Assembly: GCF_008040105.1 (NCBI RefSeq)
Contig: NZ_VRMG01000008.1
Span: forward strand, 372,001 to 436,000
DNA from: Lacisediminihabitans profunda
GTDB lineage: Bacteria > Actinomycetota > Actinomycetes > Actinomycetales > Microbacteriaceae
Direction of reading: 5' to 3'
DNA: 64,000 nt
Each line of letters opens with the position of its first letter. Position 1 is the first letter of the stretch. This document shows positions 1 through 8,670 of the stretch, one piece after another. The position numbers and the translations under genes are program-made. The notes beneath the pieces are model-generated. The model was given only the letters and a program-made list of their open reading frames with translations, did no database searches and was not told where the DNA came from.

Positions 1-99
1 CGGCTTCACCGGGGTGGAAGGGTCCACCGGAGCCGCGGTCGGTGCGGCGGCGGGGGTGGCGAGCTGCGATCGGATGTCGTCTTTTGCATACATTGTCAT
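1..99 (-). CDS. Unidentified protein, N-terminus only (cut by window edge)
   Basis: First 33 codons of a leftward gene that runs off the window. ATG at 99 has AAGGA about 10 nt upstream; a second in-frame ATG follows two codons later. The visible part begins MTMYAKDDIRSQ and continues into an Ala/Pro/Thr-rich stretch, too little to name a family. It lies 23 nt downstream of the BKACE gene on the same strand, so it is probably the third gene of the DUF6282-BKACE operon and takes part in the same pathway (inference). Confidence 0.6.
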   Translation of the reverse strand, partial: MTMYAKDDIRSQLATPAAAPTAAPVDPSTPVKP

Positions 100-122
100 A
101 ACGGTGCGATTCCTTCGTTGTT

Positions 123-1049
123 CTACAGAGTGGTCGTCTCGCCCTTGAGAGCGAGCAGCTTTCGGGCGTCGGCGGGGGTGGCGATCGTGCGTCCCAGGTC
201 TTCCACGACGGCGCGGATCTTCTCGACCTGTTGGGCATTACTCGTGGCGAGCTCCCCCTTGCCGATCCAGAGGCTGTCCTCGAGCCCCACGCGCACGTGG
301 CCGCCGAGCCACGCGCTGTGCGTTCCGAACTGGAACTGGTTGCGCCCCGACGCGAAGGCCGAGAACTGGTAGTCGTCGCCGAACAACTTGTCAGCGATGG
401 CGACCATGTGGGTCAGGTTTTCGTGGTCGGCACCGATGCCGCCGAGGATGCCGAAGACGCCCTGGATCATGAACGGCGGCTTGGCCAGCCCCTTGTCGAC
501 GAAATGCGCAAGCGTGTAGAGATGCCCGATGTCGTAGATCTCGTACTCGAAACGCGTTCCGCTCGCCCCGAGATTCGTGAGGATGTACTCGATCTTGTCG
601 AACGAGTTGATGAACGGGTTCTTGTACGTGTTGAGCACGTACTGCTTCTCCCAGTCGTGCTTCCAGGTGGTCACCTTGTCGGCGATGCCGGAGTAGACGA
701 AGTTCATCGAGCCCATGTTGAGCGAGGCGAGTTCCGGGCTGAAGCGCTTCGCCCAGGCCAGTCGTTCGTCCATGGTCATCGACGAGGCACCGCCCGTGGT
801 GATGTTGATGACCACGTCGACCTGGTCGAGGATCGCCGGGATGATCTGCTCGAAGACCTCGGCCTCGAATGCGGGTCGGCCGTCGGGGTGCCGGGCATGG
901 AGGTGGATGATCGCGGAGCCCGCCTTGGCTGCGCCGACGGCGGCGGCGACAACCTGCGCTGGCGAGAGCGGGATGTGGTCGCTCTGCGACGGCACGTTGA
1001 CGGAGCCGGTGACGGCGGTGCTGATGATGACCTGCTGTGCTTTCAGCAT
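123..1049 (-). CDS. Beta-keto acid cleavage enzyme (BKACE, DUF849 family)
   Basis: 308 aa, the usual length of the family (type enzyme: 3-keto-5-aminohexanoate cleavage enzyme Kce). Known family chemistry: a beta-keto acid plus acetyl-CoA gives acetoacetate and a CoA ester of the shortened acid, with Zn bound in a TIM barrel. Visible: the Zn-binding HLH at H49/H51 in IIHLHARHPDGRP, INITTGG near residue 81, SLNMGSMNF near 109, and the GLED glutamate at E257. Its ATG shares one base with the stop of the DUF6282 gene (TGATG), so translation is coupled. A CoA-transferase encoded in the facing operon could reactivate the acetoacetate. The substrate cannot be read from sequence, because BKACE members differ widely in side-chain specificity. 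Confidence 0.9.
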   Translation of the reverse strand: MLKAQQVIISTAVTGSVNVPSQSDHIPLSPAQVVAAAVGAAKAGSAIIHLHARHPDGRPAFEAEVFEQIIPAILDQVDVVINITTGGASSMTMDERLAWAKRFSPELASLNMGSMNFVYSGIADKVTTWKHDWEKQYVLNTYKNPFINSFDKIEYILTNLGASGTRFEYEIYDIGHLYTLAHFVDKGLAKPPFMIQGVFGILGGIGADHENLTHMVAIADKLFGDDYQFSAFASGRNQFQFGTHSAWLGGHVRVGLEDSLWIGKGELATSNAQQVEKIRAVVEDLGRTIATPADARKLLALKGETTTL

Positions 1050-1969
1050 CAGGGCTTCTCCTCCAGTCCGAGCAGGTATGCGGTGTTGTGGCAGATCATG
1101 GTGCGGATGTCCTTCTCTGGTACGCCGTGGTCGAGCAGCTGCCCGACGATGAGGATGTAGCCGTCGACCGGCAGCGGATTGGCCTTCTGCCCGAGGTCCG
1201 AGTTGATGACGGTGTGCTCTGGGCCGAACTTCTCGATGTACCCGATGAGTCGTTCAATCGGCCAGCGGGGTGCTTCCACCTGCGGGTGGTACATCGCGAT
1301 CTCGTGTTCGACGAAGGCTCCGAGGTCGATCGCTGCCTGGATCTCCTCGTCGGTGTCCTGCACGATGAAATCCGGGTGCTGCAGCATCATGCGCGTCACC
1401 CCGTTATCTCTGGCTGTCTGGAACAGCGCGAGCATGGATGGTCCGTCGAGGTGGCCGCTGGCGAGGAGTGCGCCGGCCTCGGCGACCTGCTGCGTCACTT
1501 TCACCGTGTCCGCCGAGACGGCGCCGGTGCCATCGAAGATGGAGACCTCGTGCTCGAGCAGGTCGAGCGCGGCGGCGGGGAATCCGTCATCGTGGTTGTG
1601 TGCCTTGAGGTGCTGTGCCGACGACACGGTCGGCGCCCAGACGGCGCGCCCGCCCATGCCGAGGCTCAGCGCCACGGCTGACGGGTTGATTCCGCCCTCT
1701 TCCGTGTTGAGCGCCACTCCGCCATAGACCGGCGTCGGCGACTCCGCCAACTGACTCTCCATGGCGAGCAGGTCCATCACCGTGTTGTGGTGGTGCGACT
1801 TCACGAGGATCGCCCGCATGTTGATGCGCGCGCCGTCCCAGGAGGCGTCGACGTGGTTGAGGCGCCGGGGGAAGGGGCTCGGGCCGGAATGGCAATGCAA
1901 GTCGACGACCCCGTCGAGCACCTTGAGTACGGCGGGGCTTGCTGTCAGCGCATCGTTCGCGACAAACAT
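1049..1969 (-). CDS. DUF6282 family metal-dependent hydrolase (amidohydrolase-like)
   Basis: 306 aa. ATG 1969 is chosen because AAGGAGG lies 5 nt upstream; an upstream in-frame ATG (2035) lacks a ribosome site. The HxH motif H25/H27 (VVDLHCHSGPS), the KSHHHNT cluster near residue 58, ASGHL, LQHPDF and INSDLG fit a metal-binding TIM-barrel hydrolase of the amidohydrolase/PHP type. No biochemical role is established for DUF6282 that I know of. It is first in the operon with BKACE and is divergent from a solute-binding protein, so it plausibly acts on the imported compound or a lactone/amide derived from it before the keto acid is cleaved (inference). Confidence 0.8.
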   Translation of the reverse strand: MFVANDALTASPAVLKVLDGVVDLHCHSGPSPFPRRLNHVDASWDGARINMRAILVKSHHHNTVMDLLAMESQLAESPTPVYGGVALNTEEGGINPSAVALSLGMGGRAVWAPTVSSAQHLKAHNHDDGFPAAALDLLEHEVSIFDGTGAVSADTVKVTQQVAEAGALLASGHLDGPSMLALFQTARDNGVTRMMLQHPDFIVQDTDEEIQAAIDLGAFVEHEIAMYHPQVEAPRWPIERLIGYIEKFGPEHTVINSDLGQKANPLPVDGYILIVGQLLDHGVPEKDIRTMICHNTAYLLGLEEKP

Positions 1970-1981
1970 GTGAACCTCCTT

Positions 1982-2016
1982 GTTCGGATTGTGACGTGCA
2001 GATTCATAATATGGAT
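1982..2016. promoter_or_regulatory. Candidate IclR operator pair A1
   Basis: Two 15-bp quasi-dyads starting 20 bp apart: GTTCGGATTGTGACG (1982-1996) and ATTCATAATATGGAT (2002-2016). They fit the pattern GTTC-N7-GAAC seen in four other promoters of this locus and sit just upstream of the DUF6282-BKACE operon start. The ten bases CGGATTGTGA recur at 2195-2204. Operator identity is inferred. Confidence 0.55.
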
Positions 2017-2191
2017 GCATTGCCGCGCTGTCCACTCGGACTCGAAAGCGGAGGGGAGAGCCGGTCCCGCCGCCGACGAATACCGGCCATTCCTCGATAT
2101 TTCGTGTCGTTTCGGCCGCAAAACCGGCAACTCCACCCCAACTGAAAGGGGCGGATGACCGGAAGAACGGCCACCCGAGGAGAGCGGATTT

Positions 2192-2226
2192 ATCCGGATT
2201 GTGAAGTTGATGATTGCAGAATGAAC
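2192..2226. promoter_or_regulatory. Candidate IclR operator pair A2
   Basis: ATCCGGATTGTGAAG (2192-2206) and GATTGCAGAATGAAC (2212-2226), again 20 bp apart, on the solute-binding-protein side of the divergent region. GATT-ACTGAAT-GAAC at 10750 matches the second element at 13 of 15 positions. The remaining sequence of 2017-2366 holds no gene I can support. Confidence 0.55.
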
Positions 2227-2366
2227 ACGAAGGAGCTTTACTGATGTCATCGAGTCAGCGGCTGCACCCCACGGCCACGTGGCTCGAGCCCTTGCACAGC
2301 CCGAGTCCGCCTTATCCCGGCCCCGGACCCAAGCGTCGGTCGTCAAGCCGACAGAAAGCGACAACG

Positions 2367-3470
2367 ATGTCTCTCAACAGCAGCAAGCGATGGCTCGCGC
2401 TCACGGCCGCGGCCGCCGTGGTGGGCCTCCTGGCCTCATGTTCCGGCACCCCGGCCGCCAAGCCCACAGCCTCGTCGAGCAGTGGCTCCGGAGCAGTCTC
2501 CACCGATCCGGTGACCCTCACCTACGTCTCTTACGGCGGAACGGGCCAACAGGCTCAGATCGACGCCTGGCAGAAGCCGTACACCGCACTGCACCCGAAC
2601 GTCACCTTCGTGAACAGCTCGCCGCCCGACCCCGCACAGGTGAAGGCCCAGGTGACGACCGGCTCCGTGCAGTGGAACATCGTCACGACCGCGCCCTACC
2701 TCGCCACGCAGAACTGCGGCACGCTGTACGAGAAACTGACCATTCCGAACCTGGACAAGAGCCAGTTCTCCCCGGGAACGATCGGCGAGTGCTACGTCAC
2801 CGACTTCAAGTACTCCCTCGTCTTCAGCTATAACGCCGACAAATGGCCAGACCCGGCGACTGCGCCCAAGACACTCGCCGACTTCTTCAACACGAAGAAG
2901 TTCCCCGGCAAGCGCGGGGTCGTACCGACCGTGCAGGACGGCTTCCTCGAGATCGCCCTCCTGGCCGACGGCGTCAAGGCGAACAAGCTCTACCCGCTCG
3001 ACGTGACCCGCGCCCTTAGCGAATGGGACAAGGTGAAGTCCGACACGGTCTTCGCGGCAAACCCCGGCGCCCTGCTGCAGGCCATCACCTCGAAGCAGGT
3101 CGACATGCAGATCCTCGTGCAGGCACGCAGCCAGGCCGTGCTCGACGCCGGAGTCAACGCCAAGGCCGTGTGGAGCCAAACGCTGACGAGTATCGACGGT
3201 CTGGCTATTCCGAAGGGCGCACCGAACAAGGAGGCGGCGGAGCAGTTCATCAGCTTCCTGCTGCAACCGGAACAGTCGGCGAAGATGGCATCGCTCGCCG
3301 GCGTCGCGCCCTCCAACAACAAGGCTGTTCCTACCTACACGGAGCGTGGCAACCTGGTGAACGCCTTCGGCAAGGCCAACACCGGAACGAACGTGCAGGC
3401 GAATGCCGCGTACTGGGGAGAACATTACAACCAGGTGCAGGCGCAAGTGACCGCATGGTTGAACGGCTGA
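2367..3470 (+). CDS. PotD/AfuA-type ABC solute-binding lipoprotein, copy 1
   Basis: 367 aa. Start ATG 2367 puts a clean lipoprotein signal at the N-terminus: SKR, a hydrophobic run, then lipobox L22-A-S-C25. The open frame extends further upstream but without a signal peptide. The mature part is an extracellular solute-binding protein of the spermidine/putrescine-iron class (YVSYGGTGQQAQ, DFFNTKKFPGKRGV, IAPxG-like SIDGLAIPKGAP). A paralogue lies at 13410-14519 with long near-identical stretches. First gene of the operon running to 7671; the ATPase follows after a strong hairpin. The ligand is unknown; the PotD fold also binds organic acids and phosphonates, and the neighbourhood suggests an organic acid. 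Confidence 0.88.
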   Translation: MSLNSSKRWLALTAAAAVVGLLASCSGTPAAKPTASSSSGSGAVSTDPVTLTYVSYGGTGQQAQIDAWQKPYTALHPNVTFVNSSPPDPAQVKAQVTTGSVQWNIVTTAPYLATQNCGTLYEKLTIPNLDKSQFSPGTIGECYVTDFKYSLVFSYNADKWPDPATAPKTLADFFNTKKFPGKRGVVPTVQDGFLEIALLADGVKANKLYPLDVTRALSEWDKVKSDTVFAANPGALLQAITSKQVDMQILVQARSQAVLDAGVNAKAVWSQTLTSIDGLAIPKGAPNKEAAEQFISFLLQPEQSAKMASLAGVAPSNNKAVPTYTERGNLVNAFGKANTGTNVQANAAYWGEHYNQVQAQVTAWLNG

Positions 3471-3489
3471 CCCAAGGGTGAGACCATCG

Positions 3490-3523
3490 CGTCGTGCCGC
3501 CGAAGCGATTCGGCGGCACGACG
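3490..3523 (+). other. Strong intra-operon hairpin after binding-protein gene
   Basis: A perfect 15-bp stem (CGTCGTGCCGCCGAA at 3490-3504 pairing with 3509-3523) with loop GCGA. No T-run follows, so it is not a standard intrinsic terminator. Hairpins of this kind behind binding-protein genes often stabilise the upstream mRNA or attenuate the ATPase, giving excess binding protein. That role is inferred here. Confidence 0.7.
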
Positions 3524-3564
3524 CGAATCCCTAGAAAAACCCAGCACGCACAATGAGGAGCGTA

Positions 3565-4704
3565 ATGACCACGACGAGCGCAACGACCACCCCGCGGATC
3601 GCAGTCCCCGGCACAGTGCTGCAGGGCACGCGGATCGGACTCGACAACATCCGCAAGGACTACGGCGGCGAGATCCCCGCAGTCGACGGAATCAACCTGA
3701 CCATCCAGCCCGGCGAGTTCATGACCCTCCTCGGACCGAGCGGCTCGGGCAAGACCACCACCCTGAACCTCATCGCCGGTTTCGAGACGCTCACCTCGGG
3801 CACGATCACGCTGAACGAGCAGGAAGTCTCCCGGCTTCCCCCGCACAAGCGCAACCTCGGCATGCTGTTTCAGAGCTACGCCCTCTTTCCGCACATGACG
3901 GTCGCGCAGAACGTCGCGTATCCGTTGCAGGAGCGCAAACTGCCGAAGGCGGAGATTCAGGAGCGGGTCACGCGGGTGCTTCAGCTCGTGCAGCTCACCG
4001 GCCGTGACGACAACTACCCTTCGCAGCTCTCCGGTGGTCAGCAGCAGCGCGTCGCCCTCGCCCGGGCCATCGTCTTCGAGCCCCGCGCCCTGCTGCTGGA
4101 CGAGCCACTCGGTGCGCTCGACCGCAACCTGCGCGCGGCACTGCAGGCTGAGATCCGCCGCATTCACCGCGAGGTCGGCGCGACCTTCGTCTTCGTGACG
4201 CACGACCAAGAAGAGGCCATGAACCTCTCCGACCGCATCGCGCTGTTCAACGCAGGCCACATCGAACAGGTCGGCACCCCGGAAGCGCTGTATCAGAAGC
4301 CCGAAACGCTGTTCGCCGCCCAGTTCTTCGGCGATTCGAATGTCTTCTCGCTGGGCGCGGGGCCAGTCACCGGCGGGGTCACCTGGCGCGGTCGCTCGTG
4401 GGCCGTCGACGGCTCGACCGTCGCCGAACGCGCGACAAGTCTGGACGGATCCACCGCACTCATGGTGCGGCCGGAGTCTCTGGAGATCGCCCACGCCGAA
4501 AAGGACGTGCCCGTCGGCGCGAACTTCGCGAGCGCCCGGGTGCGCGACATCGAATACATGGGGTCGTATCGCACCCTGCTACTCGACTTCGAGGGCAACG
4601 TAACCGGCAAAGCGCGACTCGACGCGGTCGCGGTCGACTTCGAGCCGGGTGACTCCGTCGTCGCCTGGTGGCGCCCGGTCTCCCAGCGGATCGTCGCTGC
4701 ATGA
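3565..4704 (+). CDS. PotA-type ABC transporter ATPase
   Basis: 379 aa. ATG 3565 has GAGGAG 4 nt upstream, a better start than the ATG twelve bases earlier. Visible: Walker A GPSGSGKTT, Q-loop FQSYALFPHMT, signature LSGGQQQR, Walker B LLLDEPLGALD, H-loop VTHDQEEAM, and a C-terminal TOBE-type regulatory region of about 120 residues. Energises the importer whose permeases are encoded at 8671-10443 behind an IclR gene, and probably serves both binding proteins. Its last base overlaps the next start in ATGA (4701-4704). Confidence 0.92.
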   Translation: MTTTSATTTPRIAVPGTVLQGTRIGLDNIRKDYGGEIPAVDGINLTIQPGEFMTLLGPSGSGKTTTLNLIAGFETLTSGTITLNEQEVSRLPPHKRNLGMLFQSYALFPHMTVAQNVAYPLQERKLPKAEIQERVTRVLQLVQLTGRDDNYPSQLSGGQQQRVALARAIVFEPRALLLDEPLGALDRNLRAALQAEIRRIHREVGATFVFVTHDQEEAMNLSDRIALFNAGHIEQVGTPEALYQKPETLFAAQFFGDSNVFSLGAGPVTGGVTWRGRSWAVDGSTVAERATSLDGSTALMVRPESLEIAHAEKDVPVGANFASARVRDIEYMGSYRTLLLDFEGNVTGKARLDAVAVDFEPGDSVVAWWRPVSQRIVAA

Positions 4705-5492
4705 TCGGGAACACTCTCGACAAGACGCTGGCGAGCGCCGCTCTGGCCGTTGCGGACATCCCCTCGGGAGCCTCCCTCGCCGTCGGTGGCTTCGGCGTCT
4801 GCGGAATCCCCTCCGCGCTGATCCGGGCGTTGCTCGACCAGGGCGCCAACCGGCTCGACGTGGTCTCCAACAACGCCGGCCTCGACGAGGTGGGACTCGG
4901 CCTCCTCCTTCGCGCCCATCGACTCGCTCGCATCACCGCGTCCTATGTCGGCGAGAACAAAGAATTCGAGCGGCAGTTCCTGTCGGGTGAGCTCGAAGTG
5001 GAACTCACGCCGCAGGGCACGCTCGCCGAGAAGCTCCGTGCAGGCGGGTCAGGCATACCGGCCTTCTATACGCGAGCCGGCGCGGGCACCTGGGTGGCCG
5101 ACGGCGGAATTCCGTGGCGCTACTCCGCCGACGGCACCGTCGCCGTGACCTCGCCAAGAAAACCGCAAGCGACCTTCAGCCTCGGCGGAGTGGAGGCCGA
5201 GTACGTGCTCGAGGAGTCCATCGTCACGGACTACGCGCTCGTGCGTGCCTCCGTCGGAGACCGGCACGGCAATCTGGTCTTCCACGAGAGCGCCCGCAAC
5301 TTCAACCCCGTCGCGGCGATGGCGGGAAAGATCACCATCGCCGAAGTCGAAACGCTCGTCGAGCCCGGCGAACTGCCCGCCGATTCCGTGCACCTGCCGG
5401 GCATCTTCGTGCACCGCGTCGTGCAACTTTCCGCCGACGAGGTGCGCGACAAGCCCATCGAGAAGCGTACGACGAAGGGTGCGACACGATGA
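4701..5492 (+). CDS. 3-oxoacid CoA-transferase subunit A
   Basis: 263 aa, starting inside the ATPase stop codon. The N-terminal pattern [21 protein letters not shown], then LDVVSNNAG and [29 protein letters not shown], is typical of the alpha subunit of family I CoA-transferases (ScoA/AtoD/PcaI). It transfers CoA, usually from succinyl-CoA or acetyl-CoA, to a short 3-oxoacid. Forms a heteromer with the next gene, to which it is coupled by ATGA. In this locus acetoacetate released by BKACE is the obvious acceptor (inference); 3-oxoadipate is possible, but no ring-cleavage genes are present. Confidence 0.9.
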   Translation: MIGNTLDKTLASAALAVADIPSGASLAVGGFGVCGIPSALIRALLDQGANRLDVVSNNAGLDEVGLGLLLRAHRLARITASYVGENKEFERQFLSGELEVELTPQGTLAEKLRAGGSGIPAFYTRAGAGTWVADGGIPWRYSADGTVAVTSPRKPQATFSLGGVEAEYVLEESIVTDYALVRASVGDRHGNLVFHESARNFNPVAAMAGKITIAEVETLVEPGELPADSVHLPGIFVHRVVQLSADEVRDKPIEKRTTKGATR

Positions 5493-6166
5493 CCGACGAC
5501 ATGCCCCCCACGGTGCTCAGCCGGGCACAGATGGCGGCACGGGCCGCCGAGGAACTGCGCACGGAGACCTACGTGAACCTCGGGATCGGCCTGCCCACCC
5601 TCATTCCCAACCATGTGCCCGAGGACGTCACGCTGGTGCTCCACTCCGAGAACGGACTGCTCGGCGTCGGGCCGTACCCGGACGAAGAACACGTAGACCC
5701 CGACCTCATCAACGCCGGAAAGGAGACGGTGACCGTGCTCCCCGGAGCCTCGTTCTTCGACTCGGCCGCGAGCTTCGGCATGATCCGCGGGGGAAAGGTT
5801 GACGCGGCCGTGCTCGGCGCCATGCAGGTGTCGGCGGGCGGCGACCTGGCCAACTGGATCATCCCCGGCAAGATGGTCAAAGGCATGGGCGGCGCCATGG
5901 ACCTCGTGCACGGAGCCAAACGGGTGATCGTGCTCATGGAGCACGTCGCGCGGGACGGCAGCCCGAAGATTATGACCGAATGCACCCTGCCGCTCACCGG
6001 CAAGCGAGTCGTCGATCGCATCATCAGCGACGTGGCCGTCATCGACGTGACCCGCGACGGACTCGTACTGCGCGAATACGCGCCGGGCTTCACACCGCAG
6101 GCCGTGCAGGCCCTCACGGCTGCGCCCCTCACCATCGCCGACGACGCGCACGAAATCGCGGTCTGA
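5489..6166 (+). CDS. 3-oxoacid CoA-transferase subunit B
   Basis: 225 aa, ATG at 5489 overlapping the subunit A stop (ATGA). Carries the catalytic glutamate in [12 protein letters not shown], then [20 protein letters not shown] and [23 protein letters not shown], all standard for the beta subunit (ScoB/AtoA/PcaJ). The glutamate forms the covalent CoA-thioester intermediate in this family. Full length with no missing motif. Together with subunit A it lets the cell reclaim the keto acid as a CoA ester for thiolysis. Confidence 0.92.
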   Translation: MTDDMPPTVLSRAQMAARAAEELRTETYVNLGIGLPTLIPNHVPEDVTLVLHSENGLLGVGPYPDEEHVDPDLINAGKETVTVLPGASFFDSAASFGMIRGGKVDAAVLGAMQVSAGGDLANWIIPGKMVKGMGGAMDLVHGAKRVIVLMEHVARDGSPKIMTECTLPLTGKRVVDRIISDVAVIDVTRDGLVLREYAPGFTPQAVQALTAAPLTIADDAHEIAV

Positions 6167-6238
6167 CGTGACCGGAACCCTGCTCGGCATCCGCTCGACC
6201 TGAGCGACGTGCCATCCACCATGAAAGGACACCACCCC

Positions 6239-6685
6239 GTGCTCGCCTCGCAAGAGAACAAAGCCATCTTCACCGACATCATCGTGGCCATCTGGTACGA
6301 CATCGACCTCGGTGATTCCACCAATGTGCAGTACTTCTTCACGCCCGACGCCGTGCTGTCGTTCGACGGCCGGGAGATTCACGGGCGCGAGGCGATCCAC
6401 GAGGGCTACCTGACCCGCGCGAAGAGCAACCGACTCTCCCGCCACATCATCACCAACGTGCACGTCGTGCGCCAGGACGAGAACTCGGCGGATGTCGTCA
6501 ACACGCTCCATCTGTTCGCCGGCAACGGGGTCCCCGTGCTGCCGAACGCCGATCCGCTCTCGGTCACCGATACGTTCGACCACTTCGTCAAGAGCGAGGA
6601 CGGCACCTGGCTCATCGAGAACCGGCTGCTGCGCAACCTGTTCGTTCGCGAGGGTGCGACGTTCGTGGAACCACCGAGCAAGTAG
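6239..6685 (+). CDS. SnoaL/NTF2-like small protein
   Basis: 148 aa from GTG 6239, chosen because AAAGGA lies 9 nt before it; an ATG 30 bases upstream has no ribosome site. The pattern of a helix-rich start (IFTDIIVAIWYDIDLGD), FFTPDAVLSFDGREIHGREAIHEGY and a C-terminal GTWLIENRLLRNLFV matches the SnoaL-like/nuclear transport factor 2 fold. Such proteins act as cyclases, isomerases, dehydratases or unlinked helpers; the exact role here is open. Same strand and operon as the CoA-transferase. Confidence 0.75.
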   Translation: MLASQENKAIFTDIIVAIWYDIDLGDSTNVQYFFTPDAVLSFDGREIHGREAIHEGYLTRAKSNRLSRHIITNVHVVRQDENSADVVNTLHLFAGNGVPVLPNADPLSVTDTFDHFVKSEDGTWLIENRLLRNLFVREGATFVEPPSK

Positions 6686-6693
6686 CGATTGCG

Positions 6694-7671
6694 ATGAGTG
6701 TCACGTCGATGCGACAGGGGCGAGCCGTACGCATCAGCCGGTACGGCGGCCCCGAGGTGCTGGAGGTCGTCGACCACGTCGTCGACGACCCCGGCCCGGG
6801 CGAGGTGCTGCTCGGCGTGCGGGCGATCGGGCTCAACCCGGTCGACTGGAAGGTGCGCAACGGCTGGCGCAGTGAGGGGCACGACCTCGAGGGCCCCGTC
6901 ATCCTGGGGCTGGATGCCGCAGGCACTGTGCTCGCCGTCGGCGCCGGCGTCGAGTCCCCGGCTCTCGGCGACGACGTCATCGGATTCGACCTGCCGGGTG
7001 CCTACGCCAGCCACGTGCTCACGACGCCCGACCACCTCGCCGCCCTGCCCGTCGGGCTCTCCTTCGAGCAGGGCGCGGCGATCGGGGTACCGGTCGGCAC
7101 GGCTTACCAGGTGCTGCGAACTCTTGGCCTGACCGCCGGGGAGACGCTCCTCGTTCACGCGGGAGCGGGGGCGGTCGGGCAGGCCGCCATCCAGCTGGGC
7201 CGGGAATGGGGGGCGCGGGTCATCGCGACAGCGGGCGGCGCCAATCAGGCCCGCTTGCGCGAGCTCGGCGCCGAACCGCTGCTGTACGGCGACGGCCTGC
7301 TCGACCGCGTGCGTTCCCTGGCACCCGACGGCGTGGATGTGGTGCTGGACGGGGCGGGAACCCTCGATGCCCTGGAGGCCTCCCTGAGCCTGGTGCACGA
7401 CCGGCGGCGGATCGGCGAGATCGTCGTGAAGGAGTGGCGGGAGGAGTTCGGGATCTCCGCTTTCAGCGCCAGCAAGCCGGGCTACCTCAGTGATAACGAC
7501 ATCCGCCTACGGCACGAAGCGGTGCCCTATGCCGCGGCACTGGCCGCGGAGGGGCGCCTCGCGCTCGAGATCAGCCACCGGTTCTCGCTGGAAGACGTCG
7601 CTGCTGCCCACCGGCTGAGCGAGTCCCGCCATGTTCGGGGCAAGATAGTGCTGCTTCCGAAGCAAGCGTGA
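6694..7671 (+). CDS. MDR-family NADP-dependent oxidoreductase (quinone oxidoreductase-like)
   Basis: 325 aa. An N-terminal GroES-like domain (RISRYGGPEVLEVVD, GLNPVDWKVRNG) is followed by a Rossmann domain with VHAGAGAVGQAAIQLG near residue 152. No zinc-binding cysteine set is visible, so it belongs to the zinc-free quinone oxidoreductase/enoyl reductase branch. Starts 8 nt after the SnoaL-like gene without a clear ribosome site; a second in-frame ATG lies at 6709. Last gene of the rightward operon begun at 2367. Likely reduces a C=C or quinone-like intermediate (family inference). Confidence 0.85.
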   Translation: MSVTSMRQGRAVRISRYGGPEVLEVVDHVVDDPGPGEVLLGVRAIGLNPVDWKVRNGWRSEGHDLEGPVILGLDAAGTVLAVGAGVESPALGDDVIGFDLPGAYASHVLTTPDHLAALPVGLSFEQGAAIGVPVGTAYQVLRTLGLTAGETLLVHAGAGAVGQAAIQLGREWGARVIATAGGANQARLRELGAEPLLYGDGLLDRVRSLAPDGVDVVLDGAGTLDALEASLSLVHDRRRIGEIVVKEWREEFGISAFSASKPGYLSDNDIRLRHEAVPYAAALAAEGRLALEISHRFSLEDVAAAHRLSESRHVRGKIVLLPKQA

Positions 7672-7697
7672 TGGAAGTCGAAATGACGTTAGAAAGT

Positions 7698-7732
7698 GAT
7701 CACATTACGAACAACTCGTTCACCTTTCGCAG
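7698..7732. promoter_or_regulatory. Candidate IclR operator pair B1
   Basis: GATCACATTACGAAC (7698-7712) and GTTCACCTTTCGCAG (7718-7732), start-to-start 20 bp, upstream of the IclR1-permease operon. Fits the locus pattern GTTC-N7-GAAC; suggests autoregulation. Confidence 0.5.
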
Positions 7733-7794
7733 TAGGATCGTTAAATCATCCCGCCGTTGCTGGGAGGAAGCGGCCACTTGCCGCCGTGTTGAGT

Positions 7795-7829
7795 GTTCGC
7801 ATATTGAAACTGGTGTGTGTACAGTGAAC
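7795..7829. promoter_or_regulatory. Candidate IclR operator pair B2
   Basis: GTTCGCATATTGAAA (7795-7809) and GTGTGTACAGTGAAC (7815-7829), start-to-start 20 bp, 40 nt before the IclR1 start codon. The left arm of the first and the right arm of the second are the strongest, so the 35-bp unit is itself a dyad. Confidence 0.5.
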
Positions 7830-7868
7830 ATATTCGACCGCGCGCCCTCAGCGAAGAGAGTCAGCGAA

Positions 7869-8630
7869 ATGAGCATCACAGTGGATGACGTACCGGAGCC
7901 CGTTTCTGAGACCGACAAGGGCGCGATCCAGTCGATCGAGCGGGCCGGGCAGATTCTCTCGCTATTCGACCAGGACACCCTGAATCTGTCGGTCGCCACG
8001 GTGGCGGAACGACTCGGCCTCAATCGCACGACGGCGCATCGGTACCTGCTTTCGCTGCAGAGTTCCGGTTTTCTCGATAAGACGAACGCCCCTGGCCCGA
8101 TTCTCGATCAGCTCTCGGCTTTCATCTCGGGCCGGCGCAAAGTGCTGAGTCTGGCGCCGCCAATCATGCGTGAGCTGTCGGACAAGACGCAGATGACGGT
8201 CGTGATGAGTCTGCTCGGTCGCTCCGGCCCCGTCGTCGCCCTGGTGGAGGAGGCCGCTGTCGGCACGATCCTCGTCACGGTGCGTGTCGGCACAGTGCTT
8301 GCGCCCAAGTCGGCGCAGTCGCGGGTGCTCGTGGCATTTCAGTCAGAGCAGTCTGTGATCAGTCAGCACCTTTCGGGCATGACCGAGGTCGAGGCGCGGA
8401 TGGAGGAGGTCGAGCTGGGCAAGGTGCGGCGGGACCGACTGGGCTGGGCCGATCTCGGCCACCTCGGACTCGCCGCCGTCGCTGCGCCCGTGTTCGGCAG
8501 CAGGAACGTGCAGGCGGCCATCGCACTCATCGGTACCGCGAAGATGCTTCCCACGTCAGACAATTCGGTGCCGCTCGCGCGCGATTTACAGACGGCGGCC
8601 GCTCAACTCAGCAAGTTGGTCGGCGGATGA
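7869..8630 (+). CDS. IclR-family transcriptional regulator 1
   Basis: 253 aa from ATG 7869, the normal IclR length; the open frame runs upstream through the operator region, so longer starts are unlikely. The N-terminal winged HTH includes LSVATVAERLGLNRTTAHRYLLSLQSSGFL (about residues 40-70), followed by the effector-binding domain (GPVVALVEEA, ILVTVRVGTVLAP). The recognition helix GLNRTTAHRY is almost the same as in IclR2 (GLNRTTAYRY), so both may read the same operators. Cotranscribed with the two permeases 40 nt downstream. Probably senses the transported compound or its keto-acid product (inference). Confidence 0.88.
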   Translation: MSITVDDVPEPVSETDKGAIQSIERAGQILSLFDQDTLNLSVATVAERLGLNRTTAHRYLLSLQSSGFLDKTNAPGPILDQLSAFISGRRKVLSLAPPIMRELSDKTQMTVVMSLLGRSGPVVALVEEAAVGTILVTVRVGTVLAPKSAQSRVLVAFQSEQSVISQHLSGMTEVEARMEEVELGKVRRDRLGWADLGHLGLAAVAAPVFGSRNVQAAIALIGTAKMLPTSDNSVPLARDLQTAAAQLSKLVGG

Positions 8631-8670
8631 CGCCGACCCTTTTCTGGCTGGCAACTAGGAGGACAGACGC

